DNA of 64,000 bases from Branchinecta lynchi. Its lineage: Eukaryota > Arthropoda > Branchiopoda > Anostraca > Branchinectidae. Shown here piece after piece: positions 24,249 through 36,814 of the stretch. The stretch's first letter is position 1. The number at the start of each line of letters is the position of its first letter. The stretch lies in NCBI GenBank assembly GCA_023053575.1, contig JAKZAP010000007.1:25445464-25509463 (forward strand), read 5' to 3'. Under the pieces are notes generated by a model. That model searched no databases. It was not told the DNA's origin and was given only the letters and a program-made list of their open reading frames with translations. Position numbers and translations under genes: made by a program.

Positions 24249-24399
24249 GTTTTATGCATTATTTAAATATAGTTATTTTTGTGGGGAGTGGGAGTTTCGA
24301 AGTCCCATTCTCTCGCACTATATAAGCCAATGACTTCAGTTGGTCAGGATATAGGGGTATTTATAATTAACTATAATTTACAAAAATGTTTACAGATAT

Positions 24400-25740
24400 A
24401 AGACCGGACCAGCGACGTAGTGAAGATCCCTGAGACAAGAGGAAAATCAACTGGCCCCAACTTTAAGCCAGACTTCCAAAAACAGCAAATGTACTGCACT
24501 CTCAGCCAACTTCAGCGAGATCAGTGGAGTGATTGTTACACCCTTACCTCGTCACCTGTTATGTCGGAATGGACCATTGTCAGGTCATAACCAGTCCTGC
24601 AACAGCCTTCATTAGGCCCAAGTCTGAGGAATGCATATACATTAAGCCGTGACATGAGAGATATTTATTTTATACATAGCCGATGAAACCATCATCAGGA
24701 CTCATCATGGCAGTACTAGCTAATCAAGAACACGATAAATACCATATACCAACCAACAGTTATGTCATTAGACAGACATCATGTAAGGAATTTCGTCTTG
24801 ATCCACCGTCCAACTCAAACAGATTTGGAGGAAAAGTAAGGTACAGTGATTAATTATGCTTGTCAAATGGGGTCGAGACAACGGGAAATCTCGCACATGC
24901 GGCATCAGAAAAATGAAGATAGTGTGAATATGAGTGATGCGAACGAACCAGGTTGTTCCGTCAATGATTCCTTTCTAGAGAGGGATTAAAGACGTTCAAA
25001 AGGGTTCAACAGTCTCAAGGGTTCAGCCAAGTTTGCTCACTCACTGTTCTCCAAAAAAAACAGACCCAACAAATATGAAGAGCATTGCTGACTCGTTGGT
25101 AAAGCCAAGTAATACTAGTCTGCACGCTACAAAGGTTAAAAGAACTATGGTATTTGTGTCTGTATGACAAGTTCAAACAAACTATAGCAAAATATCGGAA
25201 CCATAAGGATTTGAAACGGTGAGGAAAGTAGTATTATCTGGGAGCAGCGTTTAATTCAAAAGTTAAAATTTTACAATCCTTTTAAAATTCTGTAACTTAA
25301 AGCCACAAGATCGAGCAGGTTTCGATTTCTCCGGATTCGTTTTTATCGTATACAAAACCACTTCCAAAAGAGCAGTCATAAAACAACACACTTGCTCGCA
25401 CTCACGAGGCTTCAGTAGGACATTCAAAATGTCATCGAGTCAAGTCTATCCTGTCTATCACTCTTCGCCGAGGTTTGAGCCTGCCGATCAGGGGTTGTTT
25501 CCTGGGTTTTTCACCCTACGCTTCCCCTTGACTAACTGAGTTAATATACTATTTGTGTCTATCAAACTTAACGGTAGTACTTGCATCAAGGGAAGAGTTT
25601 CTACGTGATTGCGCATTGTCATTAACAGCGACTTGGAAATGAGGATCCTCAATTTCAGGTGTTACTGTGAATGTACGGTCGGAACCTTAACATGGTCAAA
25701 GGCAGGATTTTTTAGAAACAGCTGACTGGTGGTTATGAAA
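24400..25740. other. No gene recognised
   Basis: Only short frames are present; no repeat family or gene could be assigned. Confidence 0.4.
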
Positions 25741-25742
25741 GT

Positions 25743-26531
25743 TCAATTAGTCTTCGGTTTCTCTTCACATGGTTTAACTACCTGAAGTGGCTGATTTTCC
25801 AGCTGCACTCTGAGCATCTTTGCGACATAATGCCTCTGCGCCCGAGCCGCCGCACTGCATACGTTAAGGTTCGTATCTTTTGTTCTAGGCTGTTTGCGAG
25901 ATATCAGGGCCCTTTCGCTAGTAAGGAAGATCAGGTCATCCTTATCACCTACATTAGATTCTAGTTCACGCACATGATCTTCCTCACCCAGAGAGAAGTC
26001 ATCATATCAAAACCGATACCAAAACTGCAACGGCCTACTAGCCCGCCGACAATTCCAAAACGGCGGTCAAAAAGTGCGTGTATTTCCGCTGCAGCTTGCT
26101 TAGGGCTAGTACGTAGACCTGTATTACTGCCAATGCTTTGGTTCAAATCAAAGCTGGACTTGATCGAAATTGCTTTCAACGACGGATTGAGTATTAACTG
26201 TTTTTCTATTTGTTTCATTGCCAATCGTGTAGTCAACTGTGTGGTTTGTTGCTTCGCAGAGAGCCGCGTTGCTCACTGCCTTTCCTTTCAACGAAAACTT
26301 AGACAAATCGAACCTCGATTGACTATTAAGGTTAGAGGAAGACGGTGACAGCCCAACACTCCTGTCGGATATTTCCGACGTAAGTTTTCTCAACCGCGAC
26401 TTGAGGAACCTATTCGTGCTCGAGCTATTCCGGGTCACAGGTAAAAGCACTTGATGAATCTGTATACTGCCAATCAGAAACCCATGAAAATATATTTGTC
26501 CTCGTCGGATATATCGAAATACGGTTGACAA
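25743..26531 (-). pseudogene. Possible decayed coding region, family unknown
   Basis: Three successive minus-strand frames (26148-26531, 25961-26236, 25743-25973) abut or overlap and have polar, protein-like composition. Examples are SRLRKLTSEISDRSVGLSPS in the first and a basic RAQRHYVAKMLRVQLENQPL stretch in the last. They could be one protein broken by frameshifts, or separate exons. I recognise no family motif, and chance is possible. Confidence 0.2.
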
Positions 26532-28009
26532 GGCTCTGGAAAAAACAGAATTTCAGGGGAGAAAAAGAACCACGCGTAACATTCACATGATAAAAACAAG
26601 AACGCTACCCATCTATCTACCTACGACTGTGTGTCCACTATCCACTCTACATTCTCCAGAAAAAGGGATACTTTGAGAAGGTCTTTCCACCAAGGAAGTA
26701 AATGGAAGTAAAAACTGGCATGTGCCAATCATGACTTGAGCAGTTACTTGACAGGGGATTAATACAAGATGACTTGGCGCAAGTAATTTTGCGTGAGGGA
26801 ATTCTGAAGGTGCGCAACTTGCAAACGACCCAGAAAGACAGATCTGTTGCCAACAATGTAAATATAATTTATTACAGATCTAGGGCCAATTTAATCGGTG
26901 ATGTATCTATGTCTACAACAAGGTAATATATGTAACGAGTTGTACTTGTTGCTTCCGCTCCCCCCCCCCCCACCCTCCACATGGCTCTAATGGAAATATT
27001 TGTATCGGAACTATCATCGGTCATAAATGGGATTAATATTCGAGGAGACGCCAGCAGGACGATTCATACTCTTACCTGGGGTTTCCACGGTGAGTATTCT
27101 GATGACAGTATTTGTTGAAGACCTTCTTGCTGGGAGGTCAGTTTGAGAAACGGATGAGACAGGGAAACTCGGTGTAGCGACAGAGGTGTAACGAACACGG
27201 CAGATCGTTACGTTGATCTTTCGCTATTCGGATTCTCCATCGCTAGGCAGAACAGTCCTGAAAAAAAAAACAAAATCAGAACGCACTTCAGGCAATTTCT
27301 TTTCCCACTGTCATTTCCACGCTTGAATTCATTCATCTAAAGTGGCTCGACTTCACGAAACAAGAGCTGTAAACTCATATGGCACTTGGATGGGTTACGA
27401 TGTTTTGATTGATCAAAAGTAAGTTTCGACTTTGCGGTTGAGATGCACACTCTAAGGGCGCTAGAACTTCATTTGTAAGCAAAACCCTTGAGACAAAAAT
27501 GATAATGGGCAGATGGGCATCACGAAAATGCATATATTGCTTAAAGGGGGCCACAAAAAATGGTATTTCTACCACATACACAATGCTAACCATCCCTACC
27601 GTCACTATGAATATTTAAAACCCCTAAAAACACAGGAAAACAATGAGCAAATAAAAAAAAAATTCCTAGGTTTGAAATAACTCTGTCTAGACTAAATCTC
27701 AGCCGATTATCTCGGACATCTGTTATGGCACGTAAGGAGCCAAGGGTCAAAATAATAATTTCCGTCTAATGCTCCAACTGTTTATTACAAATACAAATAA
27801 ATTAAAAAAACAAGACCAGTGTGGTAACTCTGAAGACATATAAAAATTATCAATTAGTTCAATTAAAAATCTTGTGGCATGCGATTACTAAGAGAAGGTA
27901 AACAGAATGTTTGGATTAGGACTTTAAAAGTATTTTTTTTTTACTTTGCGCTCAAGATTGGTACTTTAAGGAATAATCGGATTTGGGAAGTAGCAATTTC
28001 TAAGCAAAT

Positions 28010-29074
28010 GTTGTTGAATCACTAATGTTCCAGCGAAGTTTCATCGTCCTAGCTCGCGATCACCGGAAACCCTGACCCCCCCCCCCCCCTCCAACTCCAC
28101 CCACTCAGAATACCCGGAGCCAATCCGGTTCTGTAAATGATTAATCCAGAGCATCTGTTTGTCATCCCCAAGAAGTTCGATCACGATCACACCAGTCTAA
28201 GCGGGTCAAGTATTCCCCCCCCCCCATAATTGTCAGATTCGGTCCGGAAATTAAAAAGATCACCAGAGAGAAATGTCGTATGTTCAATTATAACGTATCC
28301 CCCCCCCATTTGCCGGATCCGGTCCGGATACGAAAAAGATCACCAGAGAAATGTCCGCTGTTCAATTCTTAAATTTCACTCGAATCCGATAACCCGTTCC
28401 AAAGTTATGCATGACTGAATATTCCGGATTCCCCTCCCTCCACTCCCGCCACCATTATCAGATCGACAAAATTTTTATTTTGAAGTCAGTTTGATCGGGT
28501 CACTGATATGCCTGCCAAGTCTCATTGCGAAAATCCCCAAAACCGCTGTCACCGGAATTCCGGTAAACCCCCTCAGCCCCCCCCCCCCTCAGTATCCGGG
28601 TCCAGTACAATTGTCGAAACGATTTATCTAGAGCAGATGCTTGTTCTTCCCAGCAAGTTTCACTCCGATCCCTCCATTCTAACCGTTTCCTGAAATTTCC
28701 TGTCTTCCCCCCACCCAACTCCCCCCTGGCTACAGAATCCAGTCAAGACTTTAAACGGGACATCACAGATATATAATCTATTCAGTTTGTCAAGTTTCAT
28801 TACAATCCGATCACCCGTTCGAAAGTTACACACTACTCAATTTCCCGGATTCCCCTGCCCTCCACTCCCCCCCCCAAAAAAAAAGGGTCGGATCGGAAAA
28901 CTGATTATTTCTAAGTTGTTTGGTCGGGTCTCTGATATGCCTGCCAAGTTTCATGGTCCTAGCACATCTGGGAGTACCCTAACTCGGAAAAGTGTGACAA
29001 AAGACTCGGACCGACCGACAGACGAAATTGTGATCAGTATATGGCACTTGAGTCCGAGGCTGCAAGTGCCATAA
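28010..29074. repeat. C-tract-rich degenerate array ending in CAAGTGCCAT hairpin, copy 1
   Basis: The array alternates blocks of the form CAAGTTTCATTACAATCCGA with TCACCCGTTCGAAAGTTA and C-rich CTCCCTCCACTCCCCCC stretches, plus GGTCCTAGCACATCTGG blocks. It ends with a block ACCGACCGACAGACG and the hairpin at 29041-29068. The same blocks in the same order form 31560-32938. It looks non-coding, and the class of element is unknown. Confidence 0.65.
29041..29068. repeat. Terminal hairpin TATGGCACTTG / CAAGTGCCATA
   Basis: The two arms are perfect complements around a short loop and are followed by AAAAAC. An equivalent hairpin ends the second array at 32892-32938. Similarity between the two elements stops just past AAAAAC, suggesting the element boundary. 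Rolling-circle (Helitron) elements also end in a hairpin, but the CTRR terminus is not seen here. Confidence 0.6.
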
Positions 29075-29099
29075 AAACAAGCAGAAATAAGCTTTAAAG

Positions 29100-30360
29100 T
29101 TTAAACGAATAGCCCTGAGACACAATAGTATGGCTACCATCACTTATACGCCTAACACAGGCTTGAAGACCCGATGAAATGCGTAGCTTCGTTACCCCTC
29201 TATTCATCTAATCGAATTTCTTTCAGATTTACATTCAATAAACTTTTTCTTTCGGATTTATGGTACCCTTTATGGTACTCTATGCTGGAAATACCTGCAA
29301 TTAGAACGGTAAAGATTGCTGAAAGATAAATCTTTTTCTGGTCACACGACATAGTGGTCTTTCTTAGTGGGTACCTTGCAATCTTGATATGAACGTCTCC
29401 TGCGCATCGCTACACTTATCACTGAACTGCACACTTTTGTTGCAATTAAACTCTCCGCATTTGGGTGGACGTCGTGTCGTCAGGCTAGGTTATGAAGGTC
29501 CCTACTTGAAAAGCAGGGCCCTTCAGGAAGGTTTCAGGGACCTTCACGAAAACATTAGCGTACTCAAAATAATTCACTGTAATAATTCACTAAGTTACTC
29601 AGATGTAGATACTAGGTTTTGCCGCCTGACAGCCGAAGTGGGAGAAACCACTTTGCGATGGGTCAGACTTTTACGAACACACTGCTTTGCTTTCTTCAAA
29701 ATCCTCCCGGTAGCCAACATTACCCACGAATTACTCGAGAGCAAGGTGGCCATTACACATTAATATTTCAGTGATCTCCTGTCGGAAGTTAGAAGAGGTA
29801 CTAAACCTTCGAGAAGATCGGTTGGCCAGTAAGAGGACAAATACAACTACATGAGGGGTATCCAACCTGGAATTACACAACCTCGAACCTGGCCTAAAAA
29901 GGTTGAAAGGGAATTTCAATGCAGTCCTAACAAGGTCCTAACTGTCAAGAAGGAAACCCTGTGTGACCTAAGACCTGTTTTGTACTAGACCGAAACTCTT
30001 GTTAGGTTTTCAGGCGAAGTTCGAGGTCGCATTAATTCGAAGTTGGATATCCCTCCTGTAAGTATATCACCACGTGAATGTTCGAAAAAGTCGGAAGAAG
30101 AAATCATCGGCCAAATTGACATTTCTTTTGTCTTGATAAACTTCAGAATCTTCAAGAAATCACTATAACGAAGTATAATTTACGGCATTTGTTTATTGTA
30201 ATAAAGTTTGCATCCTTTCTTCTTTGGAATTAACAAGAAATAAAAAGGAAAAAGAAATACTAGAAGAAATCGCTTGCTAGTGAGTTTGATTTTTCTGCAC
30301 GTTTTACGAATACCTGCTAAGCAAAACAAAACAAATGTGAGATCCATAGTCAAACTTATC
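29100..30360. other. No gene recognised
   Basis: The 124-codon plus frame at 29389-29763 has no family motif. The DUS4L poly-A region should lie just below 30368, but I could not identify a convincing signal. Confidence 0.4.
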
Positions 30361-30367
30361 TAATAAC

Positions 30368-30624
30368 TTACTCCTCAACGTCAAAGTAATAATCCTCCAG
30401 GAATTTGATCACATCCTCGGGTTTCTTCAAGTCGTTGAAAACCTTCCTTCGACTCCTGGGCATCGACTTTTCAAGCATAAAGATGAGATGGCGGTGCATT
30501 AGGATAAACTTAATTCCCATCGATTCCGATATCTCCAGCCATCTACGAACACACTGCTGGGGTGTCTTCGAATGACCGGCGAACATGGCTGGATTCTCGA
30601 GCATTCCTCTAGCAGCCATTACAC
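30368..30624 (-). CDS. DUS4L: tRNA-dihydrouridine synthase (DUS4-type), last exon
   Basis: This 257-bp exon encodes the C-terminal part of a DUS4-type tRNA-dihydrouridine synthase, an FMN enzyme that reduces uridine to dihydrouridine in the D-loop of tRNAs. It opens after a consensus acceptor (TTCTAATTACAG) with GVMAARGMLENPAMFAGH, the Gly-Val-Met-x-x-Arg-Gly motif of the FMN-binding barrel. The helical C-terminal domain follows, and the protein ends FLEDYYFDVEE at a TAA. The first two bases complete the Gly codon begun at the end of the exon at 33095-33303, so the phases agree. No stop interrupts the frame. The gene looks functional here. Confidence 0.9.
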
Positions 30625-30796
30625 CTGTAATTAGAAACCAGCTGATAATATGTAATAAACGGTTTTCTGTGAACGCGCACGCTGTATTCTGCATTTTTGC
30701 TGTGTGTAGAGTCAAATTCGCTACCTGGGGAAATTTATATTTATAGTAGGCCCCCCCCCCCCCTATACAATTACCTTTTTACTTTCTTGATAAGTG

Positions 30797-31015
30797 TAAA
30801 GCGGATACGTCAGCTGATTTTTATTGGCTATATTTCGGCCCTTCTTGGCAATGGTCCTCTTAAGGCTCAAAGCCAACAAACTTGTGGAAAAACCTTTGTT
30901 TTTCACAAGTTCGTTTTTCCAACTTGAGCGGCTTTGAACCTGAAGAGGACCCTTGCCAAGACGGGCCGAAAGATATCTCTAATAAAAATCAGCTGACGTA
31001 TCCGTCTTGCAGTTA
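30797..31015. repeat. Inverted pair of GAGGACCC hairpin motifs
   Basis: Two copies of the hairpin family lie head to head about a central CTTTGTTTTTCACAAG palindromic region. The plus copy (30940-31003) keeps CTGAAGA and GAAA, and the minus copy (30797-30870) has lost the CTGA core but keeps GGCCGAAATATAGC. Both outer ends carry CAGCTGACGTATCCG or its complement, so the pair behaves like a small foldback element. Confidence 0.7.
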
Positions 31016-31024
31016 CCTCTTTTA

Positions 31025-31431
31025 CCCATCTCTGCAAGATGTTCCTTCCAACTACCATTTGACATCAATGTAACCCCCAAATACATAAAAAAAAACTTTT
31101 TTTGGGGGGTAATTCTTCAGATTTAAATGTAAATTTTTCAGGGTTATCCCTTCTTACCAAATATTACAATTCCTGTTTTATTAACGTTTAAGTTTAGTTT
31201 TTTTTTTAAATCCAAATAAGTTTCGAGGAGACCCAAGAGAGTCTGAAGCTCCTGTGCAGTCGTGGCTACCAAAGCCGCGTCCTCGGCGAATAGCAACACT
31301 GATACGGCTGAACTTCCTAGCTTCACTACAGGAGCCCAGCGGCTCTGTAGATAATCTACTAAATCATTAGTATGAATACAAAATAACCTAGGTGACAATG
31401 TGCTACCCTGTTTCACTCCCCCCCCCCCCAT
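31025..31431 (-). pseudogene. LINE reverse transcriptase fragment
   Basis: The minus frame reads GVKQGSTLSPRLFCIHTNDL, then LLFAEDAALVATTAQELQ (normally YADD) and LNVNKTGIVIFGKKG. After a frameshift it continues with YLGVTLMSNGSWKEHL near 31050-31090. These are the palm and thumb motifs of non-LTR reverse transcriptases, in the right order. The 5' end is cut at a G tract. The fragment is bounded on both sides by inverted pairs of the GAGGACCC hairpin family. Confidence 0.85.
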
Positions 31432-31439
31432 TCTTCATC

Positions 31440-31545
31440 AGCGATATTTCGGCCCTTCTTGGTAAGGGTCCTCGTCAGGCTGTCAATCCTCTTGAAGGGC
31501 TGAAATATCGCTGATGAAGAATCGTAGCTGACATATCCGTTGTAA
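31440..31545. repeat. Inverted pair of GAGGACCC hairpin motifs next to the RT fragment
   Basis: TCAGCGATATTTCGGCCCTT on the left mirrors GAAGGGCTGAAATATCGCTG on the right. The minus-strand copy keeps CTGACGA (31472-31478) and GAAA (31447-31450) around the GGaCCCTT/AAGGGCC stem. The right side continues to TAGCTGACATATCCG. Confidence 0.7.
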
Positions 31546-31559
31546 ACACCATATTTCTC

Positions 31560-32938
31560 TTCCCTCGCTCCCCAAAAATGCTCGGATCTAGTAACGGAAG
31601 TTTCCGGGGGTATGTTGTGTCAGGTTCTTAAGTCAATTAAGTCGGGTGGCTAATACGCCAGAAAAGTTTTGTCGTCTTAGTACATATGGAACTATTCTAA
31701 CTCGCGACTACCAGAATTCCAGGATACCCCCTCCAACTATCCCCACAGAGCCCCGAAACCATCTGGCTCCGTCAATTTCGTATCTAGGCCTAATGCTTGT
31801 TCTCTCTATTAAGTTCCGTCCAATCCCTCTGCTTTAAGCGTTTCTGAGTTTTCCGGTCCCCCCACCCCATCCCCCACAGGTATCGGTCCCGACCCGGACT
31901 TGACACTGAAAATCCGAGGCGATAGCTCTTTCCGCCAGACAAGTTTTATTCAAATCCGATCACCCGTTCAAAAGTTATGCACGCCACTAGATTCCGGACT
32001 CCCCATCCATCCACTCCCCCCACGACGGTCGGATCGGGGAACCGGCTGTTCTCAAGTCAACCTTTTCGGATTCCTGGAATACCTGCCAAGTTCCATTGCC
32101 CTAGCACATCAGGAAGTATGCCGAACTTTGGGAGATCTTAAGATTTCCGGTTCCCTCCTCCAACTCCCCCCAGTGTCATCGGATCCGGTCCAAATTTAAA
32201 GTGGGACGTCTGAGACACGAGGTCACCGTAAATCTCAAATTTCATCAAGATCCGATCACTCGTTCGCAAGTTAAAGATACCTCAAATTTTGGCTTACCCC
32301 TCCCTCCACCCCACCCCCCAGATGGTCGGATTGGGGAAGTGATATTTCCTATTTAATCTGGTCGAATTCCTGACATGCCTGCCAATTTTCTTCGTCCCAG
32401 CACATCAGGAAGCACCGAACTCGTGGGATCACTAGAAATTCCAGTTCCCCCCCCCCCACCCCAACTCCCCAAACTGAGCGGATCCGTTCCGGTTATATCA
32501 GCCACGTATCTAGGACTTGTGCTTGCTGCCACCAAGTTTCATCCGGATCTCTCCACGCTAAGTGTTTTCCAAGAATTCTGTTTTCCCCCTCCAAGTCCCC
32601 CCAATGTCACCGGATCCGGTCTGGATTTAAAATGGAGCGTCTGAGACACGAGTTCCTTCCATATATCAAGTTTCATTAAGATCCGATCACCCGTTCGTAT
32701 GCTAAAAATATCTCATTTTTCCTAATTTTTCCGGATTCCCCCTCCCTCCACTCCCCTCCAGATGGTCGGATCAGGGAAGCGACTATTGCTAATTTAAACT
32801 GGTCCCGTCCCTGACATACCTGCCAAGTTTCAGTATCCTCGCTTATCTGGAAGTGCCCGAACTAGCAAAACAGGGACCGACTGACGGAACAGAAATAACA
32901 ATCGCTATATGGCACTTGGCCGAAGGGCAAGTGCCATA
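31560..32938. repeat. C-tract-rich degenerate array ending in CAAGTGCCAT hairpin, copy 2
   Basis: It has the same alternating blocks as 28010-29074 (AATCCGATCACCCGTTC, TGCCAAGTTTCAT, GGATTCCCCCTCCCTCCAC) and ends in TATGGCACTTGG, GGGCAAGTGCCATA and AAAAAC. It lies within a DUS4L intron. No coding content is seen. Confidence 0.65.
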
Positions 32939-33094
32939 AAAACCAGCTATGTAAATTTTTCTATTTTCGCTACAAGTCAACGGGTTTCGGGTCAAAACCG
33001 TGGATTATTTGTTTAAATTCAAAGTATTCAAATATTTTAAAAATACTGGAAGTGGATAGTGCGAGGGGTCCTTTAAACAACAGAAAACACTCAC

Positions 33095-33303
33095 CATTAA
33101 CCCCGGTCTTCTCAGCTATCATCTCCACATCTTCTAACGACCAGGCATCCCCGTTAGCAATCACTGGTATCCTCACTGAGTCCTTTATCGTCTTTATCGC
33201 TTCTAAATCCACTGGTTCACTCCTTTGTTTCGGCGTCCTCCCATGGACTGTTATGAAGTCAGCTCCAGCCGCTTCGATCTGACGGCACAGGTCGACGGTC
33301 TGA
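33095..33303 (-). CDS. DUS4L: tRNA-dihydrouridine synthase (DUS4-type), internal exon
   Basis: This 209-bp exon follows an acceptor (AATATTTTAG-like) and ends at a consensus donor, ATG then GTGAGTG. It encodes QTVDLCRQIEAAGADFITVH followed by GRTPKQRSEPVDLEAI and IPVIANGDAWSLEDVEMI. TVHGRT and PVIANGD are signature motifs of dihydrouridine synthases, contributing to the FMN-binding TIM barrel. Its first base completes the codon left open by the exon at 37419-37601 and its last base opens the Gly codon finished by 30368-30624. The frame is uninterrupted. Confidence 0.95.
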
Positions 33304-35705
33304 CTAAAATATGAAAAAGGATTACTCTTTAAGTATAATACCAATGCAACCTACTTCCGTAATTGCATCCATTAATTCTTCTTTTTTTTCTAATTCCTAT
33401 TCCGGATTGCAGCGCTTTGGGTTCGGAATAGTAATATATTTCGATTACAAACCGCAGGAACCCGTCATCGGTTGTTAAAGCACAATGGGCGCTAACTATG
33501 CTTTAATTTTTTATAAAATGCTTCACACATACACATTTCTGAATGCCGCTAAATAATGCGTCAAAAATAAGCCGTTTTCTTGTAATCGCTTGTCATTGAC
33601 TCTTCGGCGTATCGGCGGAGACGATTTCAGAGCATGGTAATGTAAGGCGCGGAAATTCAAAAACTCTCAGTCATGTATGAAAATCAACGGTTGTGTCGAG
33701 TGATGAGAAGTGCCATGGCTGTTAAAATAAACCGTCTCTGTAGCTGACAGATTGCTCCAGTGTTATCTGATGAAACTTTCGGTTGTTTGGTGTACCGAAT
33801 AAAAGTTTTGCTTTCTGGATGTAAAGTTACAATTTACAACACTGCCAAAAATGTACAAATATAACCAACCTACTTGTAGCTGACTCCAGAGCTTACAAGG
33901 AATTCTCAGTTAACACAGTTAATATGAATACTTATCAAGAATACAAATAATCCGGAGTATATAATAACAACGAATAGATAAAACAAAAAAAAGGAACTCA
34001 TATTTGTCGAAGCTAGTAAATCGGAGTATGGCAGTCAGCAAAAAACGGCGTAACGATATATTAGCGAAAATAAGTTGTCGAGGAATCTGCTGGTTTCTGA
34101 TGCAACATTGCACTCTAGGGGGTGGTTATGTGGTATCATTATTGTTGATCCGCCCATTGAAATTTAAGTATCGGAGGGTACAGCCCGCAACTACCTACTC
34201 TTTCCCCTTCTGTCACCATTCCTCCAAATCCAAAACCAATCCTAAATCTAACTGCAGCCATTAATTCCCTATATTCTAATCCCACTAAATTGATCAAATA
34301 ATCTTTCATTTATACCAAATTATCCTCTGGATAGCTGGATAGCTCGGTCATACACTAGACGACAAAAGAAACAATTAGACAACGATCATCGCACTTGTCA
34401 CTTTCACTATTGCCCTGTGTTATGCTCCCGCTGAGTGTTCGCGTATCATGCTTTGATGCGTAAAACCGGTTATCCGAGTTTTGCCGTGTTCTTGCTAGAA
34501 GTCATAATAATAATAATACAAATCAAGAGAAAAAGCAGTCTCCTCTAAAAGGCTCTAGATGACTCTAAGAAATTCTGAGCCGTCGAACTGATCAGAGTTA
34601 AAATCCCATCAACAATGCACTTGAAACTATTGATCGATTTAGCATTAACGGCAAATTCGGTAAGGCTTTCCAAGGGGCATTCTTCCAAGTGGGAAAAGGC
34701 TTAAAACAGCCAAAGCTGGTAGTTTGGTACAAGAAGAGCCTAGGTTTACAGTATTCAACTACTATAAAATAATGGACCATAAACAGTAAACAGTGCTAAG
34801 GGTGCTTTAAACTACAACAGAAACCACATACAATTCCTATATTTCATTTTCCAACAACAAGTGCAATACCAACCCGCCTATTTTCAAATTTTTCATAGTT
34901 GTTTCCATGCTAAATGGAGTCTTTCCACAGTGAGAGGACCCCTCTCACTATTTTAGAACATATGAATACATTAAAACAATGCTCTAGTTTTCAACAAATA
35001 ACCCGCGGTTGTAGCTGTTTTAAGGAGTTTTCCAGGCCCGTTGACTTCTAGCAAAAAAACAGGCAAAAATTTAAATAATCATTTTTTCTGATGAATAAAT
35101 TTCTTGCAAAGAGCCGTCGACAGCACGAGATGCGTCGTAGGAAGCGAAACGGGGCAAATGAGGAAATCAGTGAGGTGCCGTTAGGGAGGTTAGAGTTTGT
35201 CGTATGAAGTTAAGCTCTCCGGGTTTAAGAATGGATGGAGCGATGATGGAAGTAGGTTTTTTTAGTGTTCTGGGTACAACGGGTCCTTTAAGCCCCTCCT
35301 CTCGTGTCGCTAGTGTTCCGTTCGATCGGAAGTACTGATTGCGGGAATTAATTCATCGGAGTTGATTTTCACAAAATAGGATGTACTGGGGATGTATGTA
35401 AGAAGGATAACATTCCAGGTTCCAAATCCTACGCCTGAACGGAATCGAGAACACGGCCACTATACTGTTTATTCACATTACCAAGCTAAAGTCTTAAACA
35501 ATATATTCAACTTATAACTTTCTTCTCACCTCATGTCAGTAAACTTCACATAGAACTGATCTTAAACTGGTTACATCACTCCGAAAGCAAACCCAAGCCA
35601 AACCCACCGGGTATTCCCAAAATAACGAAAAACCCCGTGAAACTAAAAAGTTAAACTCGAATCTGTTTAACCTAGACTAAAACCCCAGCGTACAATATTG
35701 ATTTA
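33304..35705. other. DUS4L: DUS4L intron sequence, no other gene
   Basis: This is intronic sequence with only short frames. A block at 35030-35250 resembles 38090-38280 (TCTAGCAAACACAGG, CTCCGGGTTTA) and probably belongs to a repeat that also borders the GGGATCCC family. Confidence 0.5.
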
Positions 35706-36625
35706 TTTTTGGGATCCCAGAACGCAAGTGGAGGGATACCTATGACATCGCAAAAGTTGTCCCTCTGTCCTTCCGTCCGTCTGTTACCACGACGACTCTT
35801 GAAACTTCAAACTTAGCACGAGGACTCTTTGGGTCAAAGTACAGGTCAAGTTCGAAGATGGGTGAGGGAGAGGGTGAGTTTTGTGAGTTTTTAACCTATA
35901 TTTAAGGGTGAGGGAGGGGGTTCAAATTAAGGGAAGAAAAATATTCTTTAAAGCTAATGAGACAGTCGATTTAGGGGTAAGGAGACATGCTGAATTTTCT
36001 CGCCAGACAAGTAGTTCGCCGGGAATCCGGTTAAAGCCGGAAAATAAAAGTTGAAAATAGAAGTTTACCTCAAGTTGAGAGGTTCAATCTAGGGTTAAGG
36101 AGACATGCTGTAATTATTTTTTCGCTCGACTGGTAGTTCACCCGGAATCCGGCCGAAACCGGAAAATTTGTTATAACTGAAGATTTTTCTGTAGTTGATT
36201 AAAGGTTCGATACACCGGTAAGACACACTGAGGCCATCCATATCTGTAAACTACTTTCTCGCCGAACCAGTAGTTCGCCCGGAATCAGGCAAAAACTTGA
36301 AAATTCGTTAAAAGTTAAAATTTGTATCTGAAGTTAATTAGAGGTTCAATATAGGGGTAACGAGATATGTTGAATTAGTTTTTGAGCTTTTTTAGTAGGG
36401 CTAGTAAGGCAGCTGGAAGTTTTGAACAGTTCATATAAGGGTAAACACAAGCAATGGATCCAAATCTGAAAATGGTTTTCTCAGATCATAGCCATTGGCC
36501 TTAATCTGTTTCTAAATTATAATAGCAAAAGGTTTCAAGGAGTCTGACGAAGACTGGATATCTAGAAGATCCAATTGTCTAGATCAAATATGAAATTTTT
36601 GGTATCACATCGAAACCTTTGGTCC
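35706..36625 (+). repeat. GGGATCCC-bounded repeat family, copy 3
   Basis: It is the reverse orientation of 5159-6478. It begins TTTTTGGGATCCCAGAACG, continues with GTCCTTCCGTCCGTCTG and GGGGTAAGGAGACATGCTG array units (about four), and ends with a block ATCGAAACCTTTGGTCC. It lies in a DUS4L intron. Confidence 0.7.
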
Positions 36626-36727
36626 TTCCAGGAACTTGGCCTAAACTACAGCAAATTTGAAAGATACGATCTTCAGTGGATCTTTATTAAAGGTCCACTT
36701 ACTATCTACCGGTCCTACGATACTATG

Positions 36728-36756
36728 CGGTACTATTATTATTATTATTATTATTA

Positions 36757-36812
<56 letters not shown>
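36728..36812. repeat. (ATT)n microsatellite
   Basis: About 28 ATT units occur with two single-base interruptions. On the minus strand it is the (AAT)n tail immediately downstream of a CR1-type LINE 3' fragment, so it probably arose as a retroelement tail. Confidence 0.95.
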
Positions 36813-36814
36813 GT

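Noticed and set aside
29041..29068. Hairpin as an intrinsic transcription terminator
   Set aside because: Rho-independent termination is not expected in an animal genome; the hairpin is better explained as a repeat end.
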